In this document: positions 10,630 through 20,910 of the stretch, one piece after another | Layout of the letters: every line of letters begins with the position of its first letter | Position numbering within the stretch: position 1 is the stretch's first letter | DNA from: Candidatus Regiella endosymbiont of Tuberolachnus salignus | GTDB taxonomy: Bacteria; Pseudomonadota; Gammaproteobacteria; Enterobacterales; Enterobacteriaceae | Length of the DNA: 64,000 bases | Direction: 5' to 3' | NCBI RefSeq assembly: GCF_964020115.1 | Contig: NZ_OZ026542.1 | Span: 558,001-622,000, forward strand | Translations under genes and position numbers: made by a program | Notes under the pieces: generated by a model | What the model saw: the letters and a program-made list of their open reading frames with translations, nothing else | Databases searched by the model: none | What the model was told of the DNA's origin: nothing

Positions 10630-11031
10630 ATGGCTGTCCTATTACATTCAACATCGGTAACAGCTATGGCTATCAGCAACGAAGAACGTGATTTCTTCAT
10701 TGCACTGGGTGAACGTATTACTCAGTTGCGTAAAAAAAACGGCATAACACAGACAGAAATGGCCGAGAAGTTGAAAGTTTCGCAACAGACCGTACAAGCA
10801 TGGGAGGCAGGAAGAAGAAGGATTAAGGTTTCTTCTCTTCCCTCTGTGGCACAGATTTTCACGATTTCGCTGGAAGAGCTATTTGGTGAAGCGCCAGAAA
10901 AAATAAAGAGTAAGCGCGGACCTGTACCGAAGTGGCAACAGCAGATAGAAGAGATAGACAGCTTGCCAAAAACAAAGCAGAAGATAATTTCGGAGATGTT
11001 AGGTGCAATGATCAATAATTCACGTAACTAA
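10630..11031 (+). CDS. XRE-family repressor (module 1)
   Basis: 133 residues. The HTH_3 domain spans about residues 28-85 (ITQLRKKNGITQTEMAEKLK, then VSQQTVQAWEAGRRRI), followed by a basic linker and a helical tail (SLPKTKQKIISEMLGAMI). The ATG at 10630 has a GAGG site at proper spacing; an internal ATG at 10666 has none. It is divergent from the primase gene and followed by a SymE gene, the same layout as at 20911. The likely role is repression of the divergent primase-recombinase operon and of its own operon through the palindrome at 10575. Confidence 0.85.
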   Translation: MAVLLHSTSVTAMAISNEERDFFIALGERITQLRKKNGITQTEMAEKLKVSQQTVQAWEAGRRRIKVSSLPSVAQIFTISLEELFGEAPEKIKSKRGPVPKWQQQIEEIDSLPKTKQKIISEMLGAMINNSRN

Positions 11032-11043
11032 CTGACATTTAAC

Positions 11044-11078
11044 GCGGCGGTTAAGGGATTGCAGCCCATAACCACCGC
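11044..11078 (+). promoter_or_regulatory. Hairpin between XRE gene and symE (module 1)
   Basis: Stem GCGGCGGTTAAGGG (11044-11057) against CCCATAACCACCGC (11065-11078), 12 of 14 pairs, loop ATTGCAG. No T-run follows, so it is not a standard terminator. An unrelated hairpin occupies the same position at 21322, suggesting control of the SymE mRNA or a SymR-like antisense region. Confidence 0.5.
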
Positions 11079-11108
11079 TAACCACCACCAACTACGGAGC
11101 AGTTGATT

Positions 11109-11357
11109 ATGGCTAGCACGCATTTTAAGTCAAAACCCACCACACCCCAAGCCTTGCGCCAGAGTATTGTGGGTTACGTTCCAGATACCTACCGTTATCC
11201 GCAGATTAAGCTTAAGGGAAAATGGCTTGAACAGGCGGGATTTACCACCGGTACACCCCTGACCGTCAGAGTCATGGACGGCTGTTTAGTCATTACTTCA
11301 CAGCCTTCGTTGATGGACAATGCTGCAAATGTCAGCGCTAATGATAAAAGACCGTAA
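11109..11357 (+). CDS. symE: SymE-family toxin (module 1)
   Basis: 82 residues from the ATG at 11109, with a GGAG site at 11096; a TTG at 11103 is a poorer start. The SymE core is complete: IKLKGKWLEQAGFTTGTPLT followed by VRVMDGCLVIT, near residues 35-68, matching E. coli SymE (LKGQWLEAAGF...VMEGCIVLT). SymE is an AbrB-fold protein of SOS-linked type I toxin-antitoxin systems. A hairpin in the leader may replace or support antisense control. The IS21 element starts just downstream. Confidence 0.85.
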   Translation: MASTHFKSKPTTPQALRQSIVGYVPDTYRYPQIKLKGKWLEQAGFTTGTPLTVRVMDGCLVITSQPSLMDNAANVSANDKRP

Positions 11358-11432
11358 ATTGCTAATTTAATTTGTCCACTCAAGCCAGAATGCAGTTTCC
11401 TTTGTGGTGACAAAGCCATGAGGGAAATAAGC

Positions 11433-13405
<1,973 letters not shown>

Positions 13406-13459
13406 CAAAAACTGGACATTTTAAAGTAGCAAAAAGTGGTCAATCTAAAGTAGCGTTGA

Positions 13460-13582
13460 CAGCAAACAGCAGAACAACTCTCTGAAGAGAGACAGCAAGA
13501 GTTAGCCATCATGATTGAAGCAATGCTACTGCGTGAGCAGCTGGGGGATTATCATCAGAAAGACATAAAAATTGGGGGTTAA
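13460..13582 (+). pseudogene. XRE-type regulator, 3' remnant (copy B)
   Basis: Same sequence as 1726-1848: an in-frame tail (TAEQLSEERQQELAIMIEAM) ending two bases before the double SymE-like gene, with its DNA-binding part lost to the IS21 right end. Assignment rests on the conserved XRE-SymE order. Confidence 0.55.
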
Positions 13583-13583
13583 G

Positions 13584-13922
13584 ATGAAACGACATTTTAC
13601 CTCTGGCGCTTTTCCTGAGCTGATTCTCTCTGGCAAAACACTGGCACAGCATGGCTTTAAATCAAAAACACGGATTAAGCTGCTAATACAAGACAAGGCA
13701 CTTTGGATCACTCACATCGGTAATAACGAAACATGGAATGCACTCTGCGAAGCCAACGAGCCAGAACTGGGCGCTGACTGGGTGCGCGACAAGGGAGAGA
13801 TGGTTATTAGCGGCAGCTGGCTAACTGATATAGGCATCACCCAAGCCGAACACGTGGAAATCACCGCAGCTGCTCCGGGGGTGATTAAAGTAGAGTGTAA
13901 AGGGGTGACGTTGTTGGCTTAA
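13584..13922 (+). CDS. SymE-like protein with two SymE/AbrB-type repeats (copy B)
   Basis: Second, identical 112-residue copy of the double-core SymE-like protein described at 1850-2188: core 1 near residues 11-44 and core 2 near 68-98, each with the L-x-G-x-x-L-x-x-x-G pattern. Upstream expression signals are likely lost because IS21 separates it from the original promoter, unless outward transcription from IS21 supplies one. It is convergent with cdiI across the hairpin at 13930. Confidence 0.65.
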   Translation: MKRHFTSGAFPELILSGKTLAQHGFKSKTRIKLLIQDKALWITHIGNNETWNALCEANEPELGADWVRDKGEMVISGSWLTDIGITQAEHVEITAAAPGVIKVECKGVTLLA

Positions 13923-13929
13923 AATAGTG

Positions 13930-13949
13930 ATCCCGGCGAGAGCCGGGAT
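13930..13949. terminator. Bidirectional hairpin, copy B
   Basis: Same ATCCCGGC-gaga-GCCGGGAT hairpin as at 2196, between convergent genes. Confidence 0.6.
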
Positions 13950-13970
13950 TGTCAGACTAACAATTTAGAG

Positions 13971-14285
13971 TTAATAAAAATCCGCTTCTATACGACCTTC
14001 TGCTTTTAAGATCTCAAGGAAGCGTTGGTAAGCCGTTTCATCAAGTTCTAATAGATCATCAAGTAGTCTTTCTTTGATAAGTGCCAAATGATAAATACCA
14101 TAGCCATTATTATGGAAATAAATAAAGTCACCTGATAGAGCAGGATCAATAACTGTGACATTTTTCATTTTATAAGAGCGGAGACCTCCATAATTCTTTG
14201 GAAGACCTAAACACATAGCATCCCCGTCGATAATGTATACTGCATATATATCAACAAGTTCACCATCACTTTCTTGTATTCTCAT
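13971..14285 (-). CDS. cdiI: Candidate CDI immunity protein (copy B)
   Basis: 104 residues, identical to the product of 2237-2551, starting 3 bases after the stop of the toxin C-terminus at 14289. Small, acidic, no recognisable family. Its position directly behind the toxin cassette is what marks it as immunity. Here the cassette has its own signal peptide, so this immunity gene may protect against a toxin that is actually made. Confidence 0.65.
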   Translation of the reverse strand: MRIQESDGELVDIYAVYIIDGDAMCLGLPKNYGGLRSYKMKNVTVIDPALSGDFIYFHNNGYGIYHLALIKERLLDDLLELDETAYQRFLEILKAEGRIEADFY

Positions 14286-14288
14286 TTT

Positions 14289-16136
14289 TTATCTTCCCTC
14301 AGTAATAGAAGCCCCTGGCTGCAATGAATTGCGTTGCGGAGTAATGATTTTCATATCATAGGCCTTACCAGTATTTGAGTTGTATTGATAATGGATACTA
14401 ATCGCTGAGCCATCAGGTAATTTATGAGTCGCTTCCATTTTCTGGAATCCAGCTGATTTAGGGAATCGAGGATCATTATTCATACCATCCAGTTTATTAC
14501 CACTTTTAGGATTTGACTGAGTTTGCTTCCAGAATATCTGCTCATTCAGATCCCTCGGTGCCGTAAACTGTTTACCCGGTTTCGCCGTTGATATCTTCTC
14601 AGCCGCTTTAATAATCTGCTTATTAGTAATGGTAGCCGCAATTTTCTCCGTCAGTGCCGCACCGCCTTTGACAATTCCAGCCCCCCCGGCAACTAAAGAG
14701 GCAACATCCGCGACCAGCTTACCACCTTCAACACCGGCATTAAATGAACCGCTGGCACCGGCTTTTTGATATTCCGCTTCCATTTTATCAATGCGTGCAA
14801 TATACGATGTCTTCACCGCTTCAGAGACATTACCTAACACATCACCGCTGTTAAACAGGGCTTTTAGGGAGGTGTAGGTTTCCAACGGACTCGCTCCCGC
14901 TTTCACTATGCCATCCACTGCCTCATACAGCGCCGCGGGGACACCCGTTACCATGCCTGCCGCAAAACTGCCATCCTGACCGAGGTTTATCGCTGTCCAT
15001 TTCGCCTGAGCACCGGCTTTACAAGCCAGTGTTTGGCATTCGGCAAGTTCTTTTGCTTTCTGAGATTGCTGAGCATTGCTCAGATAATTATTCTCCACCA
15101 CCGTTTTACCCGCCTGCGCCCCGGCAACCGCGCTGGCAGTACTGTCGCCTGCAATGCCGCCCGCCAGCCCAGAGGCTAAAGTAGATAGGGTACTAACGGT
15201 TTGTTTTTCACTTTCGCTGAGCGCGCTGACTTTTTTATCAGGATACAGCTGCGCTTTGATCACGCTGGCAGCGATTTCTCCCGTTGCGGCACCGGCAGCG
15301 CCTGCAACAGGGTTATTCCCCTGCATCTGCGCCAGTGCCCCTGCTACCACCGCATGCGCCATCACTCGACTGGGTTCATCTGGTGTGGTCTTTTTAATCA
15401 CCTCGGCCAAGTAGGGCGCTGAGCCGCCTGCAATGGCCGATTTCAAGTCTCCCCCTGCTAGCCCTTGTATTGCAGCCGTCGCGGCTTGCATGCCTTGCTG
15501 AAGCGCACTGCCGGTGCCGTAATCGGCCATCGCGGTATGACGGGCTTGTTCGGTGATTTGTCTCTCCGTAGGGGAGTGATTGCCTTTTGCAACCAACGCG
15601 GCTTTTGCTGTCTCACGTGCTTGCGGATTTCTCTGCGCTTTTTCTGCTGCTATCGCTCCTTCCGTGCGAGCAATGTCGCTCGCTTGATTGCCAATCTCCC
15701 CGAGTAGCTGCGCGGTTTTTAACCCCTGCTGCTCTTTCTCTTTATCGAAGATCGCGCTGAGATGCGGGTTAGCCTGTTCCACATCACGACGTAATTCAGC
15801 CAGGTTTTGTTGTTGCTTATCTTGATTGCGGATAATCAACGCCCCTTCACTCAACGCCGCTTGCGTCGTTGAACGCGCATGCCCTTGGTTATTCTGATTG
15901 CTCAGCAGGTTATTGGCCATATTGCCGGCGAACTGATAGCGAGTATCCGATAAACCTTTCGTCAAAAAACAGTTATTTTCCAGTCGTGGCAAAGGCTGTA
16001 AGACCGTATTTTCCTCCGGTACAGTCTCGGCGCACAATATTTTTTCTGATACGCGGTTTTCCAACGCGAACGCCGATACACCGCTAAGAAGCAGGAGCAG
16101 TAACGACAATAAAAGGCGGGAAAGGCAGGTTTTCAT
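14289..16136 (-). CDS. Mini-CdiA: signal peptide fused to pretoxin and toxin C-terminus
   Basis: 615 residues. It opens with a clear Sec signal peptide (MKTCLSRLLLSLLLLLLSGV then SAFA) and about 45 residues of unknown origin ending KGLSDTRYQ. From FAGNMANNLL onward (about residue 69) it is nearly the same as the pretoxin part of the 4,043-residue CdiA, up to VENNYL (15081-15098). After that comes the same toxin C-terminus as the orphan at 2555. The fusion point in DNA is about 15937. There is no TPS domain and no haemagglutinin repeat, so CdiB export is not expected; Sec export to the periplasm is. The frame is intact. This is either a stable chimera or a by-product of rearrangement. Confidence 0.75.
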   Translation of the reverse strand: MKTCLSRLLLSLLLLLLSGVSAFALENRVSEKILCAETVPEENTVLQPLPRLENNCFLTKGLSDTRYQFAGNMANNLLSNQNNQGHARSTTQAALSEGALIIRNQDKQQQNLAELRRDVEQANPHLSAIFDKEKEQQGLKTAQLLGEIGNQASDIARTEGAIAAEKAQRNPQARETAKAALVAKGNHSPTERQITEQARHTAMADYGTGSALQQGMQAATAAIQGLAGGDLKSAIAGGSAPYLAEVIKKTTPDEPSRVMAHAVVAGALAQMQGNNPVAGAAGAATGEIAASVIKAQLYPDKKVSALSESEKQTVSTLSTLASGLAGGIAGDSTASAVAGAQAGKTVVENNYLSNAQQSQKAKELAECQTLACKAGAQAKWTAINLGQDGSFAAGMVTGVPAALYEAVDGIVKAGASPLETYTSLKALFNSGDVLGNVSEAVKTSYIARIDKMEAEYQKAGASGSFNAGVEGGKLVADVASLVAGGAGIVKGGAALTEKIAATITNKQIIKAAEKISTAKPGKQFTAPRDLNEQIFWKQTQSNPKSGNKLDGMNNDPRFPKSAGFQKMEATHKLPDGSAISIHYQYNSNTGKAYDMKIITPQRNSLQPGASITEGR

Positions 16137-16186
16137 CTGCGCAGTATAGACAGATAACCCTCTTTTTTCATTAGCAGTCAGCGTTT

Positions 16187-16372
16187 TTGGCGATTACGGC
16201 AACCCGTGACGGCGACGCGGTTTACCGGGGCGCTGGCGCGGGTTCTGCGGGCGCGGGCGGCAGAGAGCCCGCAAGCGCCGTCAACGGCGCTCATGACTCG
16301 GATGCCACAGAGAACCGCGATGGGGAGACACCATGGCAGTATTTAGAGTCAGTAAGGGGTGAGGACGATTAA
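16187..16372 (+). pseudogene. GC-rich ORF remnant beside the dif-like sites
   Basis: A 61-residue frame with a TTG start, glycine- and alanine-rich (GAGAGSAGAGG), ending in TPWQYLESVRGEDD. It is embedded in sequence much richer in GC than its surroundings. A glycine-rich linker followed by a charged tail could be the end of a filamentous-phage protein, which would fit the neighbouring attP-like region, but I do not recognise a family. It could also be non-coding structured DNA. Confidence 0.3.
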
Positions 16373-16520
16373 AAAGAGGTTTGATGCACTGAGCCGTACA
16401 GACGATGCGCTAACGCGCCGCCAGGGAAGGCGGCGACGGCAGGGCTGAAGAAGAACGGATTGGCTGACAGCGGAGGCGAAGCCTGCGCGCCACACTGTAC
16501 CCCACTGCCGAAGCGGGGGC

Positions 16521-16548
16521 GCAAGACATAATGCAGATTATGCGAACC
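16521..16548 (-). other. dif-like site A, inverted
   Basis: On the minus strand it reads GGTTCGCATAA-TCTGCA-TTATGTCTTGC, an 11+6+11 layout like XerCD dif. The XerC arm differs at one base from the E. coli dif arm GGTGCGCATAA. The first 5 bases of the XerD arm (TTATG) are kept and the rest is degenerate. Confidence 0.65.
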
Positions 16549-16595
16549 GGTGCCGCTCACGAGTCGGTCAGGGCAGCATGCCCCCTAACGGCGAC

Positions 16596-16626
16596 GGTGC
16601 GCATAATCTCCTGCATTATGTTAAAT
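16596..16626 (+). other. dif-like site B with 9-bp centre
   Basis: Reads GGTGCGCATAA-TCTCCTGCA-TTATGTTAAAT. Both 11-base arms match the E. coli dif arms exactly; the centre is 9 bp instead of 6. It lies 47 bp from site A in opposite orientation, and the two can pair as single-stranded DNA. Confidence 0.75.
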
Positions 16627-16793
16627 GGCGGCTGGCCAGCCACTCCCCACCTTCAACAACACATGACCCGGCTGGCCTGCCGCCATTTACCCCCGCCAAC
16701 ACCGAAGCTGACCGGGCAGGCAGTGCGCAGGGAGGCGCACTGTCTGCCTTTCCTCGATCTCCAGCAAGGCTGAAGATTATCGAGCTAACTTTT

Positions 16794-17834
16794 TTATTCA
16801 CCCGCGATATCAGTATCACACAGACGTTGTCGCTCACGCTGGGCTGGATGTGTCGCCGCATGGACGGCCTGCAACGCTCGGATGCTGACCTGGGTATAAA
16901 TCTGCGTGGTCTCCAACCGTTGATGTCCCAGCATTGCCTGTATCCACCGCGTGTCAGCACCATTTTCCAGCATCTGTGTGGCCATCGCATGACGGAACAG
17001 GTGACAACTGCCTGAAGTAGGAAGACCTGAATCACGGATATACATCCTGACCAGATAACCAATGCTCTCGGATACCAGACCTCCCATACCATCAGATGAG
17101 AGGAATAACGCTTTCAACTTAGGGTTGATCACCTTCTGTGGGCGCACTTCATCCAGATAATGCACCAACCAGGTTAACGCACGCTCACCAATCGGCACTA
17201 CCCGATCCCGTCTGCCTTTTCCCTGACGAATAGTCAAAAGGGAACGCTCCCGGTTAACCGAATAGATATCCAGATTAGCCAGTTCAGAACGCCGTATCCC
17301 CGTTGACCAAAGCACCTCAAGCAGGGCTCTGTCACGAATGCCCTGAGGGGTACTGAGGTCGGGTAACCTCAGGATGTGTTCAATTTCGTTCACACTTAAA
17401 ATATAACGCGGCAATTGTGTCATCAGCTTCGGCATCTCTAAATCCGCCGCAGGATTAGCCAAGATAAGACTCTGTTTAGACATCCAGGTAAACCAGGTCT
17501 TGATCGCAGTCAGTCGATGATGTTGGGTACGCACACTTAACGGCTTGTCTTGATTATTTTTATAATGTTGCTGATGTAATGCACTCTGGTAACGTTCCAT
17601 GATCGGACGAGTGATCTCCTGAGGAAAAGCCAGACCGCGAATATGGCACCATTCAATAAAGTGATAAATATGCCTCGCATGGGAGAAGATCCCTTTTTCT
17701 GAATAGTTTCTTTCCTGTCGCCAGAGAATAAAACGCAGCAGCAAGGCAGCAAGGGAGCCTGCCTTCGGCGCACTCCCTACCGCTGCACGGTAGAATTCAT
17801 CGGGGGTGATCCGCTTGGGTTTACGGTTGGCCAT
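16794..17834 (-). CDS. Tyrosine recombinase, XerC/D-like (module 2)
   Basis: 346 residues. The N-terminal core-binding domain spans about 25-135 and the catalytic domain about 145-325. The catalytic set is complete: R181 (STGIRRSEL), K206 (GKGRRDR), H278 and R281 (HLFRHAM), H304 (LGH) and Y313 (TQIYTQV). Paralogous to the IS3-broken gene at 5118-7680. It lies 4 bases after the primase stop, in one operon. It would cut and rejoin the ends of the module, or act on the nearby dif-like sites. Chromosomal XerC and XerD are about 300 residues, so this longer, module-linked form is probably dedicated to the element. Confidence 0.9.
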   Translation of the reverse strand: MANRKPKRITPDEFYRAAVGSAPKAGSLAALLLRFILWRQERNYSEKGIFSHARHIYHFIEWCHIRGLAFPQEITRPIMERYQSALHQQHYKNNQDKPLSVRTQHHRLTAIKTWFTWMSKQSLILANPAADLEMPKLMTQLPRYILSVNEIEHILRLPDLSTPQGIRDRALLEVLWSTGIRRSELANLDIYSVNRERSLLTIRQGKGRRDRVVPIGERALTWLVHYLDEVRPQKVINPKLKALFLSSDGMGGLVSESIGYLVRMYIRDSGLPTSGSCHLFRHAMATQMLENGADTRWIQAMLGHQRLETTQIYTQVSIRALQAVHAATHPAQRERQRLCDTDIAGE

Positions 17835-17838
17835 GCTC

Positions 17839-20811
17839 TCATTCTCCTGTAGTGATATGACTATTAAGGGCAGCAGGCTCCGAAAGCAATTTTTTATTTT
17901 CCCTGATTACTGCGTTTTGCTCCAGTCCGACCGCTTCATCAACAATGCCTTGTGCTGCATGGCCTGAAGTCACTTTTTCATTCACCGACCCCCCACCGAC
18001 TGAAGTCCGACCTGATACCGACAGATGACTGTCTTTATCCGACTGAAGATTTTCATACCCCGACCGGGGGCTTTCGCCCTCATCATTGCTCAGGTTCAGT
18101 AACCCGCACAGGTGCGCCCTATCATTATTTTCACCGTCCCACAGCAACGCATATTCATAAGTTAAGCCACGGCGAAACAGCAACAGATATTCCATTTCCA
18201 GCAGCCGGGCTAGATGTACCTTCAGCTGCGTATCACCCCAGCTCAGCGCCTCGCGTACTTCACGCCGGGTAAAACGCAGCTCATTTTGCTGGATAGCCTG
18301 CCGTTGGCATTCGATCTGCACCCACTCGCGTAACAGCACCAACAGCTTGCGCGTTTGCGGCGGCATTTCGTCCAGTGTGCGGCCTAATATTTCGTGCGCC
18401 AGCCGATTCGCCAGCGCGATATCAGATCGCTCTACTTCAATGTATTCCAACGGCTTGCCACGGTGATTCACTGTTTTGATTTTTCGTTGATATTGATGCA
18501 GCAAGGTGATCGATTGGATTAACGTCAGGTATTTCATATGGTCACGGCGGGTGCGGGTTTTGTCGGATAAAAAAGTCAGCTGGCTAGCAAAGGGATTCAC
18601 CACATTGAGCGGTTTTAACAGCCGTTGGGCGTTTTGATGCAGATTTTTAACATAATCGTGCTCCTTGCTCGTCAACAGTCCTGCCAGCGTTTGCTTATGC
18701 CGTTGCAACGCATGAATGGCCTGGGTTTGCTCGCGCGATTCATTCACCGATAAGACTAAGCAACGGTTTAATAGCTCTTCGTCCACATCGATGGCGGTGG
18801 TCGTGAGCATGAGCATTACCGGACCTTTCACCGTATATTCACGGGTGATTAAATCACCACTTTGCTCATCTTTGCCGGTCGAGGCGATTTTCAACTCGCC
18901 GTCGCTTTGCAGTAATTTCAGTGCATAAGCCGCTTGGCGCACCCCTTCTTCTTCGGCGATGGCCAAGATTTTATGTTGCAGATTGGTTTCACCTAAGTAG
19001 TACAGGCTCTGCCCGGTCATTGCTGAGTATTGCACCCGCTCTTCTTCTGGGATCAAGCCCAGCACTGCCTCCATTAAGCTCGATTTTCCTGCTGCTGAAG
19101 AAGATTGGATTAGCACTGCCAGTGGTCGTTCTAATTTGCGCGAGACTGCCGCTAAATAACCAGCCAGTAAATTACTGGATTTGCCCACCACGCCGCAGGA
19201 AGCTAAATCCTTAACGACTTTGTCGATTAAATCAGGCGATTTAAGCAGCGCCAGCGCCGCCGATTCATCCTCAGCCGAGACCGTCACTGCGCTATTTTTT
19301 GGCGCTAACGCCGCCTGTAACGCCGCATCTTGCAACTGCTCCAGTTTTAGCAACACCCGACCCAGATCACGTTTGATAATGGTTTCATCACAACTCAGTT
19401 CCAGCGCCGCCGTTTTGACATAAACACCGCGCTGCTTGGCAGCGTACATATCCAGCTGATCCACATGGAACGCCCCGCTGCCGTTATCCCTGACCTGCAC
19501 GTTAACTTTCATCACTTCAGACGAATGATTTTTCTGCCAGCCGCGTATTCGCCATATTCGCAGCCCAAAGGGGATAATCACTTCTCCGCTGGCCGTTTGT
19601 TCTGCGGCCACCTCTGGCAAAGCGGCTAAAGAAGAGGTGGCTTCTACCATCGGCTTTTCATGGAAAAAAACCCCACCCGGCTCACTGCCCTGCCCCATCC
19701 ACCGCACCTGTTGCAACGCCAGCCCTAACGCATGTTCAGCATTGCCGCTTTTTACCGCATAGTCATTAGCATCTAACCCTTTCGGGAACTGCACTCGCCA
19801 GGCTTCGATACCCCGCTCCAGCAACTCCGAGGCTAATTTTTGTGCCGCCACATCACCCGCTTCATCGCGATCATAGGCGATCAACACCTTTTTAATGCCG
19901 TGAGATTGCAACGCCGCCAGATGATCTGGCGTAAAACCCTGCACCCCGTAGCTACTGATCACATTACGGAACCCCGCACACCAAAAGGTCAGGGCATCGA
20001 TCAGCGCTTCACACAGGATAATTTCATCCGACCCCACTAACGCCGATTCATTCCACACCCCAGTGAGCGGCGAAGGCAGATACAGATGCTTAGCGCTGCC
20101 CTTTCTAATTTGGCTATCCACCCCTATCCGTCGCCCGTAAAGTTGCAATACCCGGCCACGTTGGGCTACCGCATGACTTTCCGCGCTGCCAATCACCGGC
20201 ACGACAAAACAACCGCGCAGATGCTCTTGTTTGGTTGTCTCCCGCAGCACCCCTACGCTCACCAGCCGCTCACGCAGCACCTTTCCGTCTTTGCTCGAGG
20301 GGGAGGGCAGTAATTGTGGCAAGGTTTGATTGGAATAACCGAGCTTAAAATAACGGATCATTTCAGGATGCGTTAACCCACGCTTTTCCAGCCAGGCTAA
20401 GACTTCCGGCGAGGAAAGAAGGTGTTGGTGATAATGATCAATCACCTGATTTAGCAGCGCCTGGCCGGATTCATCGACATCCAGCAACCGCGGCTGAGGC
20501 ACCGCAGCCGCTAAAGAAGAGGTTGATACCACCCCCTCCCCCTGAAGCACCTTCACCGCCTGCGGCAATGACAACGACTGCGTCTTCATCAGCCAATCAA
20601 TCACCGACCCCGCCGCCCCACAGCCAAAACAGTGATACAGATTTTTAACCGGGCTGATCACCAATGACGGTGTTTTCTCCTGATGGAAGGGACACAGCAT
20701 GACGTAATCCTTGCCTTGCTTGCGTAGCTTATGCCCCTGCGATTCAACCAGTGCGAGCAATGAAACATCGCGTTTTAAATGTTCTAACTCTCTGGTGGGA
20801 ATGCGGGGCAT
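17839..20811 (-). CDS. CHC2/TOPRIM primase fused to an NTPase (module 2)
   Basis: 990 residues from the ATG at 20811 (MPRIPTRELEH); a longer frame from 20838 adds nine residues without support. Domains as in the paralogue at 7667-10516: CHC2 zinc finger (CPFH, HCFGCG), TOPRIM with CEALIDAL and YDRDEAGD, and P-loop SSSAAGKSS. The two proteins are nearly identical until about residue 815. Then a new C-terminus follows, which here ends in a long hydrophilic tail containing GGGSVNEKV. The C-terminus may carry target or partner specificity. First gene of a two-gene operon with the recombinase. Confidence 0.87.
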   Translation of the reverse strand: MPRIPTRELEHLKRDVSLLALVESQGHKLRKQGKDYVMLCPFHQEKTPSLVISPVKNLYHCFGCGAAGSVIDWLMKTQSLSLPQAVKVLQGEGVVSTSSLAAAVPQPRLLDVDESGQALLNQVIDHYHQHLLSSPEVLAWLEKRGLTHPEMIRYFKLGYSNQTLPQLLPSPSSKDGKVLRERLVSVGVLRETTKQEHLRGCFVVPVIGSAESHAVAQRGRVLQLYGRRIGVDSQIRKGSAKHLYLPSPLTGVWNESALVGSDEIILCEALIDALTFWCAGFRNVISSYGVQGFTPDHLAALQSHGIKKVLIAYDRDEAGDVAAQKLASELLERGIEAWRVQFPKGLDANDYAVKSGNAEHALGLALQQVRWMGQGSEPGGVFFHEKPMVEATSSLAALPEVAAEQTASGEVIIPFGLRIWRIRGWQKNHSSEVMKVNVQVRDNGSGAFHVDQLDMYAAKQRGVYVKTAALELSCDETIIKRDLGRVLLKLEQLQDAALQAALAPKNSAVTVSAEDESAALALLKSPDLIDKVVKDLASCGVVGKSSNLLAGYLAAVSRKLERPLAVLIQSSSAAGKSSLMEAVLGLIPEEERVQYSAMTGQSLYYLGETNLQHKILAIAEEEGVRQAAYALKLLQSDGELKIASTGKDEQSGDLITREYTVKGPVMLMLTTTAIDVDEELLNRCLVLSVNESREQTQAIHALQRHKQTLAGLLTSKEHDYVKNLHQNAQRLLKPLNVVNPFASQLTFLSDKTRTRRDHMKYLTLIQSITLLHQYQRKIKTVNHRGKPLEYIEVERSDIALANRLAHEILGRTLDEMPPQTRKLLVLLREWVQIECQRQAIQQNELRFTRREVREALSWGDTQLKVHLARLLEMEYLLLFRRGLTYEYALLWDGENNDRAHLCGLLNLSNDEGESPRSGYENLQSDKDSHLSVSGRTSVGGGSVNEKVTSGHAAQGIVDEAVGLEQNAVIRENKKLLSEPAALNSHITTGE

Positions 20812-20837
20812 GTCTCGTTTCCTTAAAAAACACGTCA

Positions 20838-20853
20838 AGGTCTTTATTGACCT
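20838..20853. promoter_or_regulatory. Small operator-like palindrome
   Basis: AGGTC-tttatt-GACCT in the 99-bp divergent region between primase and XRE gene. It is at the same place as the 10575 palindrome but with a different sequence, as expected if each repressor has its own operator. Confidence 0.4.
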
Positions 20854-20910
20854 ATTTTAAACAGGACTGTAAGATGCTTTCAAGTGTTAATTTTTAAGAG
20901 GGTATTTACC

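Larger units (their letters stand above)
16180..16790. other. GC-rich, hairpin-rich stretch without a clear gene
   Basis: About 600 bases of visibly GC-rich DNA between the mini-CdiA and the recombinase, unlike the AT-leaning flanks. Hairpins: AGCGCCGT-ca-ACGGCGCT (16274-16291); CGCCGCC-agggaa-GGCGGCG (16416-16435); a 19-bp stem AAATGGCGGCTGGCCAGCC (16623-16641) against 16670-16688 with one mismatch; GGCAGGCAGTGCGC (16715-16728) against 16735-16748. Dense hairpins plus dif-like sites resemble the intergenic origin and attP region of ssDNA phages. Frames read across the hairpins look like shadows. Confidence 0.7.

Noticed and set aside
16596-16626. Site B as the chromosome's own dif
   Set aside because: The centre is 9 bp rather than 6 and a second inverted site lies next to it within GC-rich foreign-looking DNA, so an element attP is more likely; not fully excluded.
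16616-17092. 158-codon minus-strand and 145-codon plus-strand frames over the hairpin region and recombinase 3' end
   Set aside because: They cross the inverted repeats and the recombinase gene; the minus-strand frame is a shifted read of the recombinase. Shadows.
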